DNA of 64,000 nt from Streptomyces hilarionis (GCF_024539675.1 NZ_JAHHIT010000047.1:1-64000), one strand, 5' to 3'; shown: positions 37,069 through 45,352, counted from the first letter of the stretch. Numbers and translations are program-made. The notes: a model not told the origin generated them from the sequence alone.

Positions 37069-38069
37069 GCGCCCCGGCCCCGGAGGGGGCGACGGCACTG
37101 CGGCGGATCGTGCTGCTGGGCGCGGGGGGCACGGTCGGCCGCTGGTACCGCGCCCACCTCACGGACGCCGGGGACGCGGTGGCCACCGCCGACCTGGGCG
37201 CGGACGCGGACCACCCCGGTGACGTGCGCACACCCGGCGCGGGGCTGCGCTCGGCCGTCGCCGCGGCCGACGAGGTGGTCCTCGCCCTGCCCGAGGACGT
37301 GGCCGCCGCGTGTCTGCCGTGGCTGGCCGGGTGCACCGGTCCGGGAACGGTGGTGGTGTCCACCTGCTCGGTCCAGCTGCCGTTGTTCGCGGCCGCGGCG
37401 GAGCAGGGGCTGCGCGCCCCGCTGCGCGGGGTGAACCCGATGTTCTCGCCCACCCTGCCCTCGGCGGGACAGTCCGTCGTGGTGATCGCGCCCGGGGCCG
37501 GGCGGCCGGCCGGCTCGGGCGGGGACGACGCCGGTGACGGGGGCGACGCGGGCGAGCGGACGGACGCTCATGTCCGCCGGCTGTCGGCGCGGCTGGAGGC
37601 CGGGTCCATGACGGTCTCCGTGATGGACCCGGCCGGCCACGACGCGGCGATGTCCGTGCTCCAGGCCCTGCCGCACGCGGCGGTGCTGTCGTTCGTGGAC
37701 GCGCTCCTGGCCGCGCCGGTGGACGTGCCCACCCTGATGCGGATCGCCCCGCCCCCGGCCCGCACCCTGGTGGCGCTGGCCTGCCGCATCCTGGCGGCGC
37801 CGCCCGAGATCTACTGGGACATCCAGCGGGCCAACGCCCTGGGCGGCGACCGTCGCAGGGAGCTGTCGTCCTCCCTGCTGCGGCTGGACGCCCTCGTCGA
37901 GGAGGACCGGGCCGACGACTTCCGCGCCGCGCTCGCCTCGGCGACGCGGGGCCTGGGGCCGTACGCCGCCGAGGGGGCCGAGGAGTGCCGTGAGCTGTTC
38001 GAACTGATCCAGCGGCGCAGGACGCGGCAGCGGGGAGCCGAGGCCGGTCCTGCCGAGGCCGCCGACTGA
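37065..38069 (+). CDS. papC: 4-amino-4-deoxyprephenate dehydrogenase (PapC-like)
   Basis: The 334-aa TyrA-like enzyme has the NAD-binding loop IVLLGAGGTVGRWYRAHL near the N-terminus. The motif that holds the catalytic His in prephenate dehydrogenases (HPMFGP) reads NPMFSP here (Asn124), fitting a substrate with an amine in place of the 4-hydroxyl. It would oxidatively decarboxylate 4-amino-4-deoxyprephenate to 4-aminophenylpyruvate. A Gly/Asp-rich insertion lies near residues 146-166. The GTG at 37065 overlaps papA (GTGA). Last gene of the operon; no strong terminator is visible after it. Confidence 0.85.
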   Translation: MSAPAPEGATALRRIVLLGAGGTVGRWYRAHLTDAGDAVATADLGADADHPGDVRTPGAGLRSAVAAADEVVLALPEDVAAACLPWLAGCTGPGTVVVSTCSVQLPLFAAAAEQGLRAPLRGVNPMFSPTLPSAGQSVVVIAPGAGRPAGSGGDDAGDGGDAGERTDAHVRRLSARLEAGSMTVSVMDPAGHDAAMSVLQALPHAAVLSFVDALLAAPVDVPTLMRIAPPPARTLVALACRILAAPPEIYWDIQRANALGGDRRRELSSSLLRLDALVEEDRADDFRAALASATRGLGPYAAEGAEECRELFELIQRRRTRQRGAEAGPAEAAD

Positions 38070-38089
38070 GACGGCCGGCCGGTCGTGCG

Positions 38090-38757
38090 GGCCTGACCAG
38101 CCCGGTGTCGTAGGCGAAGATCACGGCCTGGACGCGGTCACGGGCGGCGATCTTGGCGAGGATGCGGCTGACGTGGGTCCTGACGGTGGATTCGGCGAGG
38201 TTGAGCCGTTCGCCGATCTCGATGTTGCTCCAGCCGGAGGCGACGGCGGTGAGCACTTCGCGCTCGCGCTCGGTGAGCGCGGAGAGCATCCGCTCCTGCT
38301 CGGCGCTGCGGGCGGGCAGGCGGTCGGAGAAGGCGTCGATGAGCTTGCGGGTCAGGCCGGGTGCGATGACCGCGTCCCCGGCGGCCACCGCGTGGATGCC
38401 GGCGACCAGTTCGTCGGGCAGCGCGTCCTTGAGCAGGAAGCCGCTGGCCCCGGCGCGCAGGGCGGCATACGCGTGCTCGTCGAGGTCGAAGGTGGTCAGG
38501 ACCAGGACATGGGAGCGGCCGCCGGCCCGGACGCTCTGTCTCCAGGCGTACGGCCCGGTCCTCCAGAGCGGCGATGTAGGCCCGCGCGACCCGGCCGGCC
38601 GGCCCCGGTCCGACCGCCGCCATGGTGCTGACGACCAGCACGGTCACCATGGCCGGGACCCGGGTGACATACGACGTCGGCAGGTCGTGGTGCGACCAGT
38701 GGTGTTCGGGGGCGTCCGCGCCGCACCGGACGCCGACGGCCGGTCGCCGATCCTGCG
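38090..38757 (-). pseudogene. Remnant of a two-component system (histidine kinase fragment joined to response regulator fragment)
   Basis: Reading right to left, 38745 to ~38535 encodes a kinase-like piece (YVTRVPAMVTVLVVSTMAAV, then ARAYIAALEDRAVRLE), typical of the last membrane helix and coiled coil of HisKA_3 kinases. At ~38535 the frame shifts, and the sequence continues as the second half of a NarL/LuxR response regulator: VLVLTTFDLDEHAYAALRAG, GFLLKDALPDEL, then the complete HTH LTEREREVLTAVASGWSNIE. The kinase catalytic part and the receiver's phospho-Asp half are missing. The regulator's natural stop is also lost; its frame runs on antisense through papC. An internal deletion joining neighbouring genes explains this. 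Confidence 0.75.
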
Positions 38758-38758
38758 G

Positions 38759-39169
38759 TCAGGACCGGGCCGCCGGTGCCGCGGCGCGGGCGCGGTGTTC
38801 GCGGATCTCGTCGTGGTGGTCGGCGGCCCAGCCGATCAGGGAGGTCACGATCTCGTGGAGGCCGCGCCCCAACGGGGTGAGGGCGTACTCGACGCGCGGT
38901 GGGACCTCCGCGTACGCGGTGCGGGTGATCAGACCGTCCTCCCGGAGCTGGCGGAGCGTGAGGGTGAGCATCCGCTGGGAGATCCCGGGGACCTGGCGCT
39001 GGAGGTCGGTGTAGCGCAGCGGGCCGGCCTCGACCACCGCGATGAGCAGCAGGCTCCACTTGTCGCCGACGCGGTCGAGGACCTGCCGGATGAACTCCAT
39101 GTGCTCGGCGGGGATGCGGGCACAGGGCCCCACCGCCGCCGCGCCGCCCGAACTGCCGTTGACCTCCAT
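38759..39169 (-). CDS. HxlR-family transcriptional regulator
   Basis: The 136-aa winged-helix regulator has the HxlR signature. VGDKWSLLLIAVVEAGPLRYTDL is followed by the recognition region ISQRMLTLTLRQLREDGLI and the wing PPRVEYALTPLGRGL. The ATG at 39169 is preferred, with AGAGGA nine bases upstream; an ATG at 39178 is in frame but too close to that site. It is divergent from the DsbA remnant and the NmrA-like oxidoreductase, a common arrangement in which HxlR controls the adjacent reductase under electrophile or redox stress. Confidence 0.9.
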   Translation of the reverse strand: MEVNGSSGGAAAVGPCARIPAEHMEFIRQVLDRVGDKWSLLLIAVVEAGPLRYTDLQRQVPGISQRMLTLTLRQLREDGLITRTAYAEVPPRVEYALTPLGRGLHEIVTSLIGWAADHHDEIREHRARAAAPAARS

Positions 39170-39288
39170 GACGCACATTCCTCTCCGGCACGAACACCGG
39201 TGTGCCTTTTGTGTCGACTTCCATACTGGCCCATCATGGCGCTACGAACAAAACGTAGGAGTCCAGCGCAGGGCATGGGAGGCGTGTC

Positions 39289-39486
39289 ATGAAGGTCGAG
39301 GTCCGGGCCGAGGTCACCTGTCCCTGGTGCGGACTGGGCAGCCACCGTCCGGACGGGGCCGTGGAGCGGTTCGAGCACGGCGACGAGGTGGAGGTCGTCC
39401 ACCCATCCCGCCCGCTCACCCCCGGCACCGGCGGCGGCGCACCGGTCTGCGGCCCCGACGGCTGCGCCGTACCGGCCCACAGCTGA
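39289..39486 (+). pseudogene. Internally deleted DsbA/FrnE-like oxidoreductase remnant
   Basis: The 65-codon frame begins MKVEVRAEVTCPWC, the thioredoxin-like CxxC start of FrnE/DsbA-family proteins, and runs to VEVVHPS, about residue 40 of a normal ~210-230 residue protein. It then jumps to GAPVCGPDGCAVPAHS, which looks like the usual C-terminal tail. The helical insert and most of the fold are missing. It is in frame and may still be translated, but it cannot be a complete oxidoreductase. Confidence 0.65.
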
Positions 39487-39542
39487 CCCCCACCGGTCAC
39501 TCCCCGGCCCACCCTTGATCGTTTCGAAAGGCCGAATTCCCC

Positions 39543-40205
39543 ATGTCCTACCTGCTCGTCCTCGGCGGCACCGGCCGCACCGGCATCCACGTCCTCAACG
39601 AGGCCGCACAGCGCGGCCACCGCGTCCGGGCCCTCGTGCGCGACCCCGACGCCGCCCGGGCCCCGGCCGGCGTCGAGCTGATCCGGGGCACGCCCGCCAG
39701 CATCGACGACGTCCGCAAGGCCGCCCGGGGCACCGAGGCGGTGATCAGCACGCTCAACAACTCCCGCGCCTCCGACAACCCGTGGGCCAAGCCCGTCAGT
39801 CCGCCCATGTTCATGACCGACGCCACCCGCAACACCCTGGCCGTGATGAAGGAGGAGGGCGTCGACCGGATCGTCCTGACCTCCACGATGGGCGCCGGAG
39901 ACGACTGGGCCCGGATCAACCCGGTGTTCAAGGCCCTGATCAAGGTCTCCAACATCAAGGCCGGCTTCGAAGACCACCACGGCGTCGACAAGCTCCTTCG
40001 CGCCTCCGACGTCGACTGGACCCTCGCCCGGGCCGTCGCCCTCACCGACAAGCCGATGAGCGGCCCTCCGCACGCCGCCGAGGCCGGCACCGAGAAGCCG
40101 GGGACGCGGATCAACCGCGCCGATCTCGCCCGCTTCCTCCTCGACGCGCTGGAGCAGGACACCTGGATCCGCAAGGCTCCCCTCGTCTGGAACGCACGAG
40201 GATGA
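39543..40205 (+). CDS. NmrA/SDR-like NAD(P)-binding oxidoreductase
   Basis: The 220-aa atypical short-chain dehydrogenase has an N-terminal nucleotide motif (LLVLGGTGRTGIHVL), VRALVRDPDAA defining NADP preference, and IVLTSTMGAGDD in mid protein. It resembles NAD(P)H-binding proteins and quinone-reductase-like YtfG/NmrA relatives. The ATG at 39543 follows shortly after the DsbA remnant and is divergent from HxlR. Probably a stress-related reductase or redox sensor. Confidence 0.85.
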   Translation: MSYLLVLGGTGRTGIHVLNEAAQRGHRVRALVRDPDAARAPAGVELIRGTPASIDDVRKAARGTEAVISTLNNSRASDNPWAKPVSPPMFMTDATRNTLAVMKEEGVDRIVLTSTMGAGDDWARINPVFKALIKVSNIKAGFEDHHGVDKLLRASDVDWTLARAVALTDKPMSGPPHAAEAGTEKPGTRINRADLARFLLDALEQDTWIRKAPLVWNARG

Positions 40206-40288
40206 CCCGCCCCACGCTCGTGACCCGGAGCGGCCACGCCGCACCTGCCGGCCGACCGCCGACGTGCCCCCGCTGAACGACGCGGTGC

Positions 40289-40312
40289 GGGCGGCGCCTG
40301 ACGGCGCCGCCC
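40289..40312. terminator. Bidirectional terminator hairpin
   Basis: A perfect 10-bp GC stem (40289-40298 and 40303-40312) with a TGAC loop lies between the convergent NmrA-like and F420-reductase-like genes. Confidence 0.7.
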
Positions 40313-40407
40313 ATGGACGTGGAGCCCGGCGGCGCCTCGAGCTCAGGCGTGATCCCGTGGCGAGGGAGGCATCCACGAGGTCATCGACGTGATCCGAAGG
40401 AAACGGT

Positions 40408-41070
40408 CTAGCCGCGGAACGCCTCCGGGCGCTGCGGGCTCGCCTGCGCCAGGGCCTCGGTGACCGCCTCGACGCCCGCCCGGAGCCCGTAGACGGGGGT
40501 GTCGGGCTGCTGGCGCCAGGAGTCGTCGATGCCGCCCGCGTCGACGGTGTCGAAGCCGAGCTGGTCGATCAGGGCGCGCACGGTGGCCTTGGCGGTCGCG
40601 TCGTCGCCGGCGACGGGCAGCGCGATCCGCTCGGGGTCGCCGGCCGGTCGCGGCCGGTCGAGCAGGTCCTGGGCGTAGGTGCCGTTGAAGGCCTTGATCA
40701 CGGGGTGGCCCAGCCGGCCTTCCACCCAGCGGCTCTCGGTGAGGCCGTCGTCCTCGATGGCCGCGATCCGGCCGTCGCGCTGCTGCGGGTAGTAGTTGTT
40801 GGTGTCGATGACGACCACGCCGTCGGCCGCGCCGTCCAGGAGGCCGAACGGCAGGTCCGGCACCGCCTTCAGCGGGACCGTGACCACCACGATCTCGGCG
40901 TCGCGTGCCGCCTCCCCGACGGTCACGGGGGTGGCCCCCGTCTCCTTGGCGAGGTCCGTGAGCGTCTGCGGGCCGCGGGAGTTCGCGACGGCGACGTCGT
41001 GGCCGAGGGCGGTGAGCCGACGGGTGAGGTTGCCGCCGATGTTGCCCGCGCCGATGATGCCGATCTTCAT
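40408..41070 (-). CDS. NADPH-dependent F420 reductase-like / NAD-binding oxidoreductase
   Basis: The 220-aa protein begins MKIGIIGAGNIGGNLTRRL, the Rossmann motif at the extreme N-terminus typical of the NADP oxidoreductase coenzyme F420-dependent family. ANSRGPQTL follows strand 2, and VVVTVPLKAV and VVIDTNNYYP follow at the expected spacing. It could reduce F420 or a small carbonyl. Alone on the minus strand; the region upstream (41071-41213) presumably holds its promoter. Confidence 0.87.
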   Translation of the reverse strand: MKIGIIGAGNIGGNLTRRLTALGHDVAVANSRGPQTLTDLAKETGATPVTVGEAARDAEIVVVTVPLKAVPDLPFGLLDGAADGVVVIDTNNYYPQQRDGRIAAIEDDGLTESRWVEGRLGHPVIKAFNGTYAQDLLDRPRPAGDPERIALPVAGDDATAKATVRALIDQLGFDTVDAGGIDDSWRQQPDTPVYGLRAGVEAVTEALAQASPQRPEAFRG

Positions 41071-41213
41071 GACAGGCCCTGCCTTCCGATGCGATCCGAG
41101 GTCGATGAGCGATCCATATCAATGCACACGCATACGTCTGGACGGCGTCAACCGCGCCCTGCGCCCGACTATTCCGGCACGGCTCGGCCCGGCTCAGCCC
41201 GGCCCGGCCCGGG

Positions 41214-41426
41214 TCACTTGTCGAGGTGGGCCCAGAACTCGTCGAACGACAGGACCTTGTCGCCGTCGAGGTCACGGCTCTTGATGATGACCTCGGCCAC
41301 CGACTCCGTGACGTTCCAGTCGCCGCCCTGGGCCAGGGCGGTCTTGAACTCGGCCGCGGTGATGTAGCCGTCCCCGTCCGTGTCGATCCGCTGGAACTGC
41401 TTGCGCGCTTCTTCGATGTCGGCCAC
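41214..41426 (-). CDS. Small EF-hand calcium-binding protein
   Basis: The 70-aa protein has two EF-hands: loop DTDGDGYITAAEF near residues 15-27 and loop DLDGDKVLSFDEF near the C-terminus. Both have acidic residues at the calcium positions. The GTG at 41426 is chosen because GAGGGG lies ~8 bases upstream, in preference to an upstream ATG at 41459. Calmodulin-like small proteins of this size are common in Streptomyces; the role is usually calcium buffering or signalling. Confidence 0.88.
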   Translation of the reverse strand: MADIEEARKQFQRIDTDGDGYITAAEFKTALAQGGDWNVTESVAEVIIKSRDLDGDKVLSFDEFWAHLDK

Positions 41427-41640
41427 CGATCCGCCCCTCTTGAGATGCCTTGCGGTCATACGTGCTGTCTTGCTGTCCTACTGACGCAGGTCAGATTAAC
41501 GGCCCCCCGCGGTGCGCAGCGCGGCGACCACCCGGTGGACGAACGTACGGCGGACCGGCGGCGGGCCTGCGGCGGACCGGCGAGGCGGCGACGACCGGCC
41601 GGGACGCCGAGGGCGGGGACGGGAGCCGGGCGGGCGGGCC

Positions 41641-42825
41641 CTAGCGGAAGACGCCCGTGTGGCCGAGCGAGTAGCGGCCGGGCTGGGGGTAGACGGCCAG
41701 ACCGTGCGGTCCGCTGCCGACCTTGATGCGGGCGAGCTGGCGTCCGGTGCCGGTGTCGATGGCGTACACCTCGGAGTTGTAGCGGCCCGACAGCCACAGG
41801 ACCTTGCCGTCCGCCGAGACGCCGCCCATGTCGGGGCTGCCGCCCTGCGGGAGGCGCCACGTGTCGGTGACCTCGTTCGCGGCGAAGTCGAAGACCGAAA
41901 TGGTGCCCTCGCCGCGGTTCGACACGTACATCCTGCGGGAGTCGCGGCTGACGTAGAGGCCGTGGCAGCCCTTGCCGGTGTGCAGGAACGCGGGCTTGCC
42001 GAAGGTGTCGCCGTCGACGATCCACATCCCGTCGGCCTTCATGTCGGCGACGTAGAAGCGCTTCCCGTCCGGCGAGACCTTGACGTCCTGCGGCATCGCG
42101 CCCGGGAACGGCAGCCTCTGCTGGGCGACGACCTTCATCTTCGCGGTGTCGACCTTGAGCAGCTCGCCGCTGAACTCGCAGGAGACGATGAAGTACCGCC
42201 CGTCGAGCGAGAAGTCGGCGTGGTTGACGCCGTAGCAGGTGACCGGTTCGGTCCTGACCCGCTTCATGGTGTGCGGGTCGCGGAAGACGAGCTCGCGGTC
42301 GAGGGAGGCCATGACGACGGCGTACTTGCCGTCGGGCGTGAAGTAGAGGTTGTACGGGTCGTGCACCTCGACCGACCGGCCGGTCTTGCCGGTCCTCGGG
42401 TCGATGGGGGTGAGCGTGTTCCCGCGGTCGTTGTTCACCCACAGGGTCTTCAGGTCCCAGGAGGGGACGACGTGCTGCGGCTGGCGCCCGACCCGCAGGG
42501 TGTCGATCACCTGGTACGTCCGCGGGTCGATGACGGAGACGGTGTCGGACTCGGTGTTGGGCACGTAGACCCGGGAGGGGAAGTCGCGGACCACCGGGGA
42601 GAGCCGGTTCGGGCGGTCCGCGGCGTAGACGTCCTTCGGGTCCAGCACGGGCGGCATGCCGGGCAGCCCGTCGACGGCCGGCTTCTGCGCGGCCTTCTTC
42701 GCCGGGGCCGGCACCGCGGCCCTGGTGGCGCCGTCGGGGCCGCCCCTGGCCCCGGCGCCGCAGGCGGCGAGGACGGCGAGCGCCGCACCGGCGAGCAGGG
42801 CGCGTTTGACGAGGTTGGGGTGCAT
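41641..42825 (-). CDS. Lipoprotein with YncE-like seven-bladed beta-propeller
   Basis: The 394-aa protein has an N-terminal lipoprotein signal (lipobox LAAC, Cys22). After a Lys/Pro/Ala-rich linker come repeated propeller blades (SRVYVPNTESDTVSVIDP, TLWVNNDRGNTLTPID, RMYVSNRGEGTISVFD), as in YncE and cytochrome-D1-like proteins. It is membrane-anchored and external. Its ATG overlaps the stop of the deacetylase gene (TGATG), so the two are coupled, perhaps in envelope polysaccharide work. Ligand unknown. Confidence 0.88.
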   Translation of the reverse strand: MHPNLVKRALLAGAALAVLAACGAGARGGPDGATRAAVPAPAKKAAQKPAVDGLPGMPPVLDPKDVYAADRPNRLSPVVRDFPSRVYVPNTESDTVSVIDPRTYQVIDTLRVGRQPQHVVPSWDLKTLWVNNDRGNTLTPIDPRTGKTGRSVEVHDPYNLYFTPDGKYAVVMASLDRELVFRDPHTMKRVRTEPVTCYGVNHADFSLDGRYFIVSCEFSGELLKVDTAKMKVVAQQRLPFPGAMPQDVKVSPDGKRFYVADMKADGMWIVDGDTFGKPAFLHTGKGCHGLYVSRDSRRMYVSNRGEGTISVFDFAANEVTDTWRLPQGGSPDMGGVSADGKVLWLSGRYNSEVYAIDTGTGRQLARIKVGSGPHGLAVYPQPGRYSLGHTGVFR

Positions 42826-43640
42826 CAGCCGATCAGCTCCGTGGCAGTGACCGCGCGCAGGCGGCGGCGGGCGAGTTCGTCCAGCAGGACCGGGAGGGCG
42901 GCGACCGTGTCCGGGTAGCCGAAGTGCAGGCTCACGACGGATCCGTTGCGGACCCCGTCGAGGACGTTGCGGGTGACGGCGGGGGCGCCGGGCGAGGTGA
43001 AGTCGAGGGAGTCGACGTCGTAGGACAGGACGTGCGGGTACCCGGCGCGCCGGGCCAGCCGTTCGACGAGGGGGGAGGCGCGGGCGGCGCGGGAGGGGCG
43101 GAACCAGGAGCCGGCGGACCCGGTGAGCCGGCGCAGCCGATCGGCGCACCCGGTGATCTCGGCCGTCGCCTCGGCCTCGGACATCGCGTTGACGTCGAGG
43201 TGGCGCTGCGTGTGGTTGCCGAGGTCGTGGCCGCCGTCCAGGATCCGGCGGGCGATGCCGGGGTGCTCGTCGAGCCAGGTCCCGACGGCCAGCACGGTGA
43301 CCCGCGCGCCATGCCGTTCGGCCGTGTCGAGCAGGGCGCGCGCGACGGCCGGATCGCCCTGGCCGTGGAAGGTGAGGGCCACACGGGGACGGTCGCGGGG
43401 ACCGTGCGCGATCTGCGCGGGCTGCCCGGGGAAGGCGCGCGCCGGCGGCGGGACGCGGGGCCGGGCCGCCTTGCCGGGGGCGGTCGGCACGGGCGCGGTC
43501 GGCGTGGGGGCGCCGCGGGCGGCGCCGGCGCCGGAGGAGGTCTCCGGGGGCGAGCACGCGGCCGCGAGCGCGCCGGCGGCGACGATCCCGGCGCCCGCCC
43601 GCAGCGCGGTACGACGGTCGGAGGTGGTCATCCACCCCAT
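42825..43640 (-). CDS. Polysaccharide deacetylase (NodB-like) lipoprotein
   Basis: The 271-aa protein starts with a twin-Arg-containing lipoprotein signal (DRRTALRAG and lipobox LAAAC), then a Pro/Ala linker and a NodB domain. Metal-ligand histidines are visible in GHDLGNHTQRHLD. The first family motif, usually TFDDG, is TFHGQGD here. WFRPSRAARASP and VSLHFGYPDT are further family-like segments. It acts outside the membrane, removing N- or O-acetyl groups from glycans. The start may instead be the ATG at 43631. Confidence 0.85.
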   Translation of the reverse strand: MGWMTTSDRRTALRAGAGIVAAGALAAACSPPETSSGAGAARGAPTPTAPVPTAPGKAARPRVPPPARAFPGQPAQIAHGPRDRPRVALTFHGQGDPAVARALLDTAERHGARVTVLAVGTWLDEHPGIARRILDGGHDLGNHTQRHLDVNAMSEAEATAEITGCADRLRRLTGSAGSWFRPSRAARASPLVERLARRAGYPHVLSYDVDSLDFTSPGAPAVTRNVLDGVRNGSVVSLHFGYPDTVAALPVLLDELARRRLRAVTATELIG

Positions 43641-43725
43641 TTAAGGGGCGATATCCCACAATTCGGGCCATTGACGCAGCCTGCCGCCCGACGCCTTACC
43701 GGTTCCTTGCCTGCGGTGGGCTCCC

Positions 43726-44229
43726 TTACCGGTCGGCGACCCGCATCTCGAACCAGGTCGTCTTGCCCCGGGGCAGCAGGTCGACGCCCCAGCGGTCGGA
43801 CAGCTTGTCGACGAGGAACAGGCCCCGGCCGCTGACGTCCGTCTCCTGAACCGGCATCAGGCAGGGCAGCCCCCGGGAGGGGTCGCGGACCTCGACGCGG
43901 ATCCAGCCGCGCCGTCGCCGCATCCGGAGCCCGAACATGCGGGCACCGGTGTGCCGTACGGCGTTGCCGACGAGTTCGGAGACGAGCAGGACCGCGTCCT
44001 CGGTCATCCTGGGGGTCAGTCCCCACTGGCGCAGGACGACGACCTGGGCGAGCCGGCGGGCCGTGGCGGCGGACTCGGGGCGGGACGGCAGCAGGACCTC
44101 GCCCTCCGTGGGGTTCCCGAACAACTCCAGCGCCTTGAGCGCCCGTTCGTCCTCGACCGCAGGCGACCAGCGCGCCGCGGTCGCACGGCTGTGTCCCCGC
44201 GGCTGTCCGATGCCCTCCAGCCCCGCCAT
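43726..44229 (-). CDS. HATPase_c anti-sigma-factor-like ATP-binding protein
   Basis: The 167-aa protein is of the RsbW/SpoIIAB-like group abundant in Streptomyces. It has the N-box MTEDAVLLVSELVGNAVRHTG, then VEVRDPSRGLP, and a G-box VSGRGLFLVDKLSDRWG. It probably binds a sigma factor or an anti-anti-sigma partner. The ATG at 44229 is used; an upstream ATG at 44361 would add a low-complexity stretch. Confidence 0.85.
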   Translation of the reverse strand: MAGLEGIGQPRGHSRATAARWSPAVEDERALKALELFGNPTEGEVLLPSRPESAATARRLAQVVVLRQWGLTPRMTEDAVLLVSELVGNAVRHTGARMFGLRMRRRRGWIRVEVRDPSRGLPCLMPVQETDVSGRGLFLVDKLSDRWGVDLLPRGKTTWFEMRVADR

Positions 44230-44406
44230 GCCCCCATCATGGCCGCCCGCCGAGCCCGTCGGGGCGGTTCCGCCGGAATACGCCCCCCGTGCGCGGGCCC
44301 TTCCCGGACGGCGTTCGGCATATGCCGCAGGCAGCACGGCCGCCGCGAGGTCCCCGCCCACCTGCGAGGACGGCCCGCCCGGGGGCGATCGACGCTCGCC
44401 CCCGGA

Positions 44407-44428
44407 AAGGCGGCCTTAAGGCCGTCTT
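44407..44428. terminator. Hairpin downstream of enoyl-CoA hydratase gene
   Basis: A GGCC-TTAA-GGCC core, extended to a nine-pair stem with one mismatch, lies 90 bp beyond the hydratase stop. The flanking TT/AA-rich ends fit a rho-independent terminator in either direction. Confidence 0.45.
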
Positions 44429-44517
44429 AAGGTTCCGATAAACCGCCCCATCGGGGGACCCGGATGAGACGCCTCGTCAATTGCAAGCGGTTCCGGCGTC
44501 CCGGAAGGAGACGCTGA

Positions 44518-45285
44518 TCACAGGAACTTGGCCTTGCCCGGCCCCTCCTCGACGAAGCTGCGCATGCCGGTCTCGCGGTCGGCGGTCGCGAACAGACCCG
44601 CGAACCAGTTGCGTTCGACCGTCAGCCCCGTCTCGATGTCGGTCTCCAGACCGGTGTCGATCGACTCCTTGGCGGCACGCAGCGCGATCGCCGGACCCCG
44701 CGCCAGCCTGGCGGCCCAGGCGTGCGCCTCGGTGTACACGTCGGCGGCCGGGACGACGCGGTCCACCAGGCCGAGGGCCAGCGCCTCGTCGGCCTTCACC
44801 ATGCGGCCCGTGAAGATGAGGTCCTTGGCCTTCGAGGGGCCGATCAGCCGGGAGAGGCGCTGGGTGCCGCCGGCGCCGGGGATCAGCCCGAGCTGGATCT
44901 CCGGCTGGCCCAGCTTCGCGTTGTCCCCGGCGATCCGGAAGTCCGCGCACAGGGCGAGCTCGCAGCCGCCGCCCAGCGCGTACCCGGTGACGGCCGCCAC
45001 GACGGGCTTGGGGATGCGGGCCACGGCTGTGAAGGAGTCCTGGAGGGCGCGGGCGCGCAACACCATCGCGGTGTGGTCCATCGCCTGCATCTCCTTGATG
45101 TCCGCGCCCGCCGCGAACACCTTCTCGCCGCCGTAGAGGACGACCGCGCGCACGTCGTCACGCCGGCCGGCCTCCTCGGCGAGCTCCTTGAGACGGTCCT
45201 GGGTGGCCACGTCCAGCGCGTTCATGGGCGGACGTTCGAGGCGCAGTGTGCCGACGCCGTCGGCGACTTCGAGATTCACGGTCAT
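44518..45285 (-). CDS. Enoyl-CoA hydratase/isomerase family protein
   Basis: The 255-aa crotonase-fold protein has the oxyanion-hole segment FAAGADIKEM and the catalytic region YALGGGCELALCADFRIA. The Glu motif is GQPEIQLGLIPGAGGTQRLSRLIG. It hydrates or isomerises 2-enoyl-CoA in fatty acid oxidation. Single-gene unit with a hairpin on each side. Length is normal for the family. Confidence 0.93.
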   Translation of the reverse strand: MTVNLEVADGVGTLRLERPPMNALDVATQDRLKELAEEAGRRDDVRAVVLYGGEKVFAAGADIKEMQAMDHTAMVLRARALQDSFTAVARIPKPVVAAVTGYALGGGCELALCADFRIAGDNAKLGQPEIQLGLIPGAGGTQRLSRLIGPSKAKDLIFTGRMVKADEALALGLVDRVVPAADVYTEAHAWAARLARGPAIALRAAKESIDTGLETDIETGLTVERNWFAGLFATADRETGMRSFVEEGPGKAKFL

Positions 45286-45311
45286 GCCAGCAGGTTAACC
45301 ACCATTAACGA

Positions 45312-45352
45312 CGACGGACCCGGTGCCGTGGGTCACAGCACCGGGTCCGTCG
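45312..45352 (-). terminator. Strong terminator of the first L,D-transpeptidase gene
   Basis: A perfect 15-bp stem (45312-45326 and 45338-45352) with an 11-base loop lies just beyond the stop of the minus-strand L,D-transpeptidase at 45385. Confidence 0.8.

Noticed and set aside
32680..37098. 1472-codon open frame antisense to the papBA region
   Set aside because: No domain signature or ribosome-binding site; the plus-strand genes are clear and coupled.
37159..38388. 409-codon minus-strand frame carrying a LuxR HTH
   Set aside because: Only the first ~95 codons are regulator sequence; the rest is antisense to papC. Reported as part of the two-component remnant.
41514..41640. CGGCGGG-like repeated short words near the propeller lipoprotein stop
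   Set aside because: Irregular spacing and composition expected from very high GC; no array structure.
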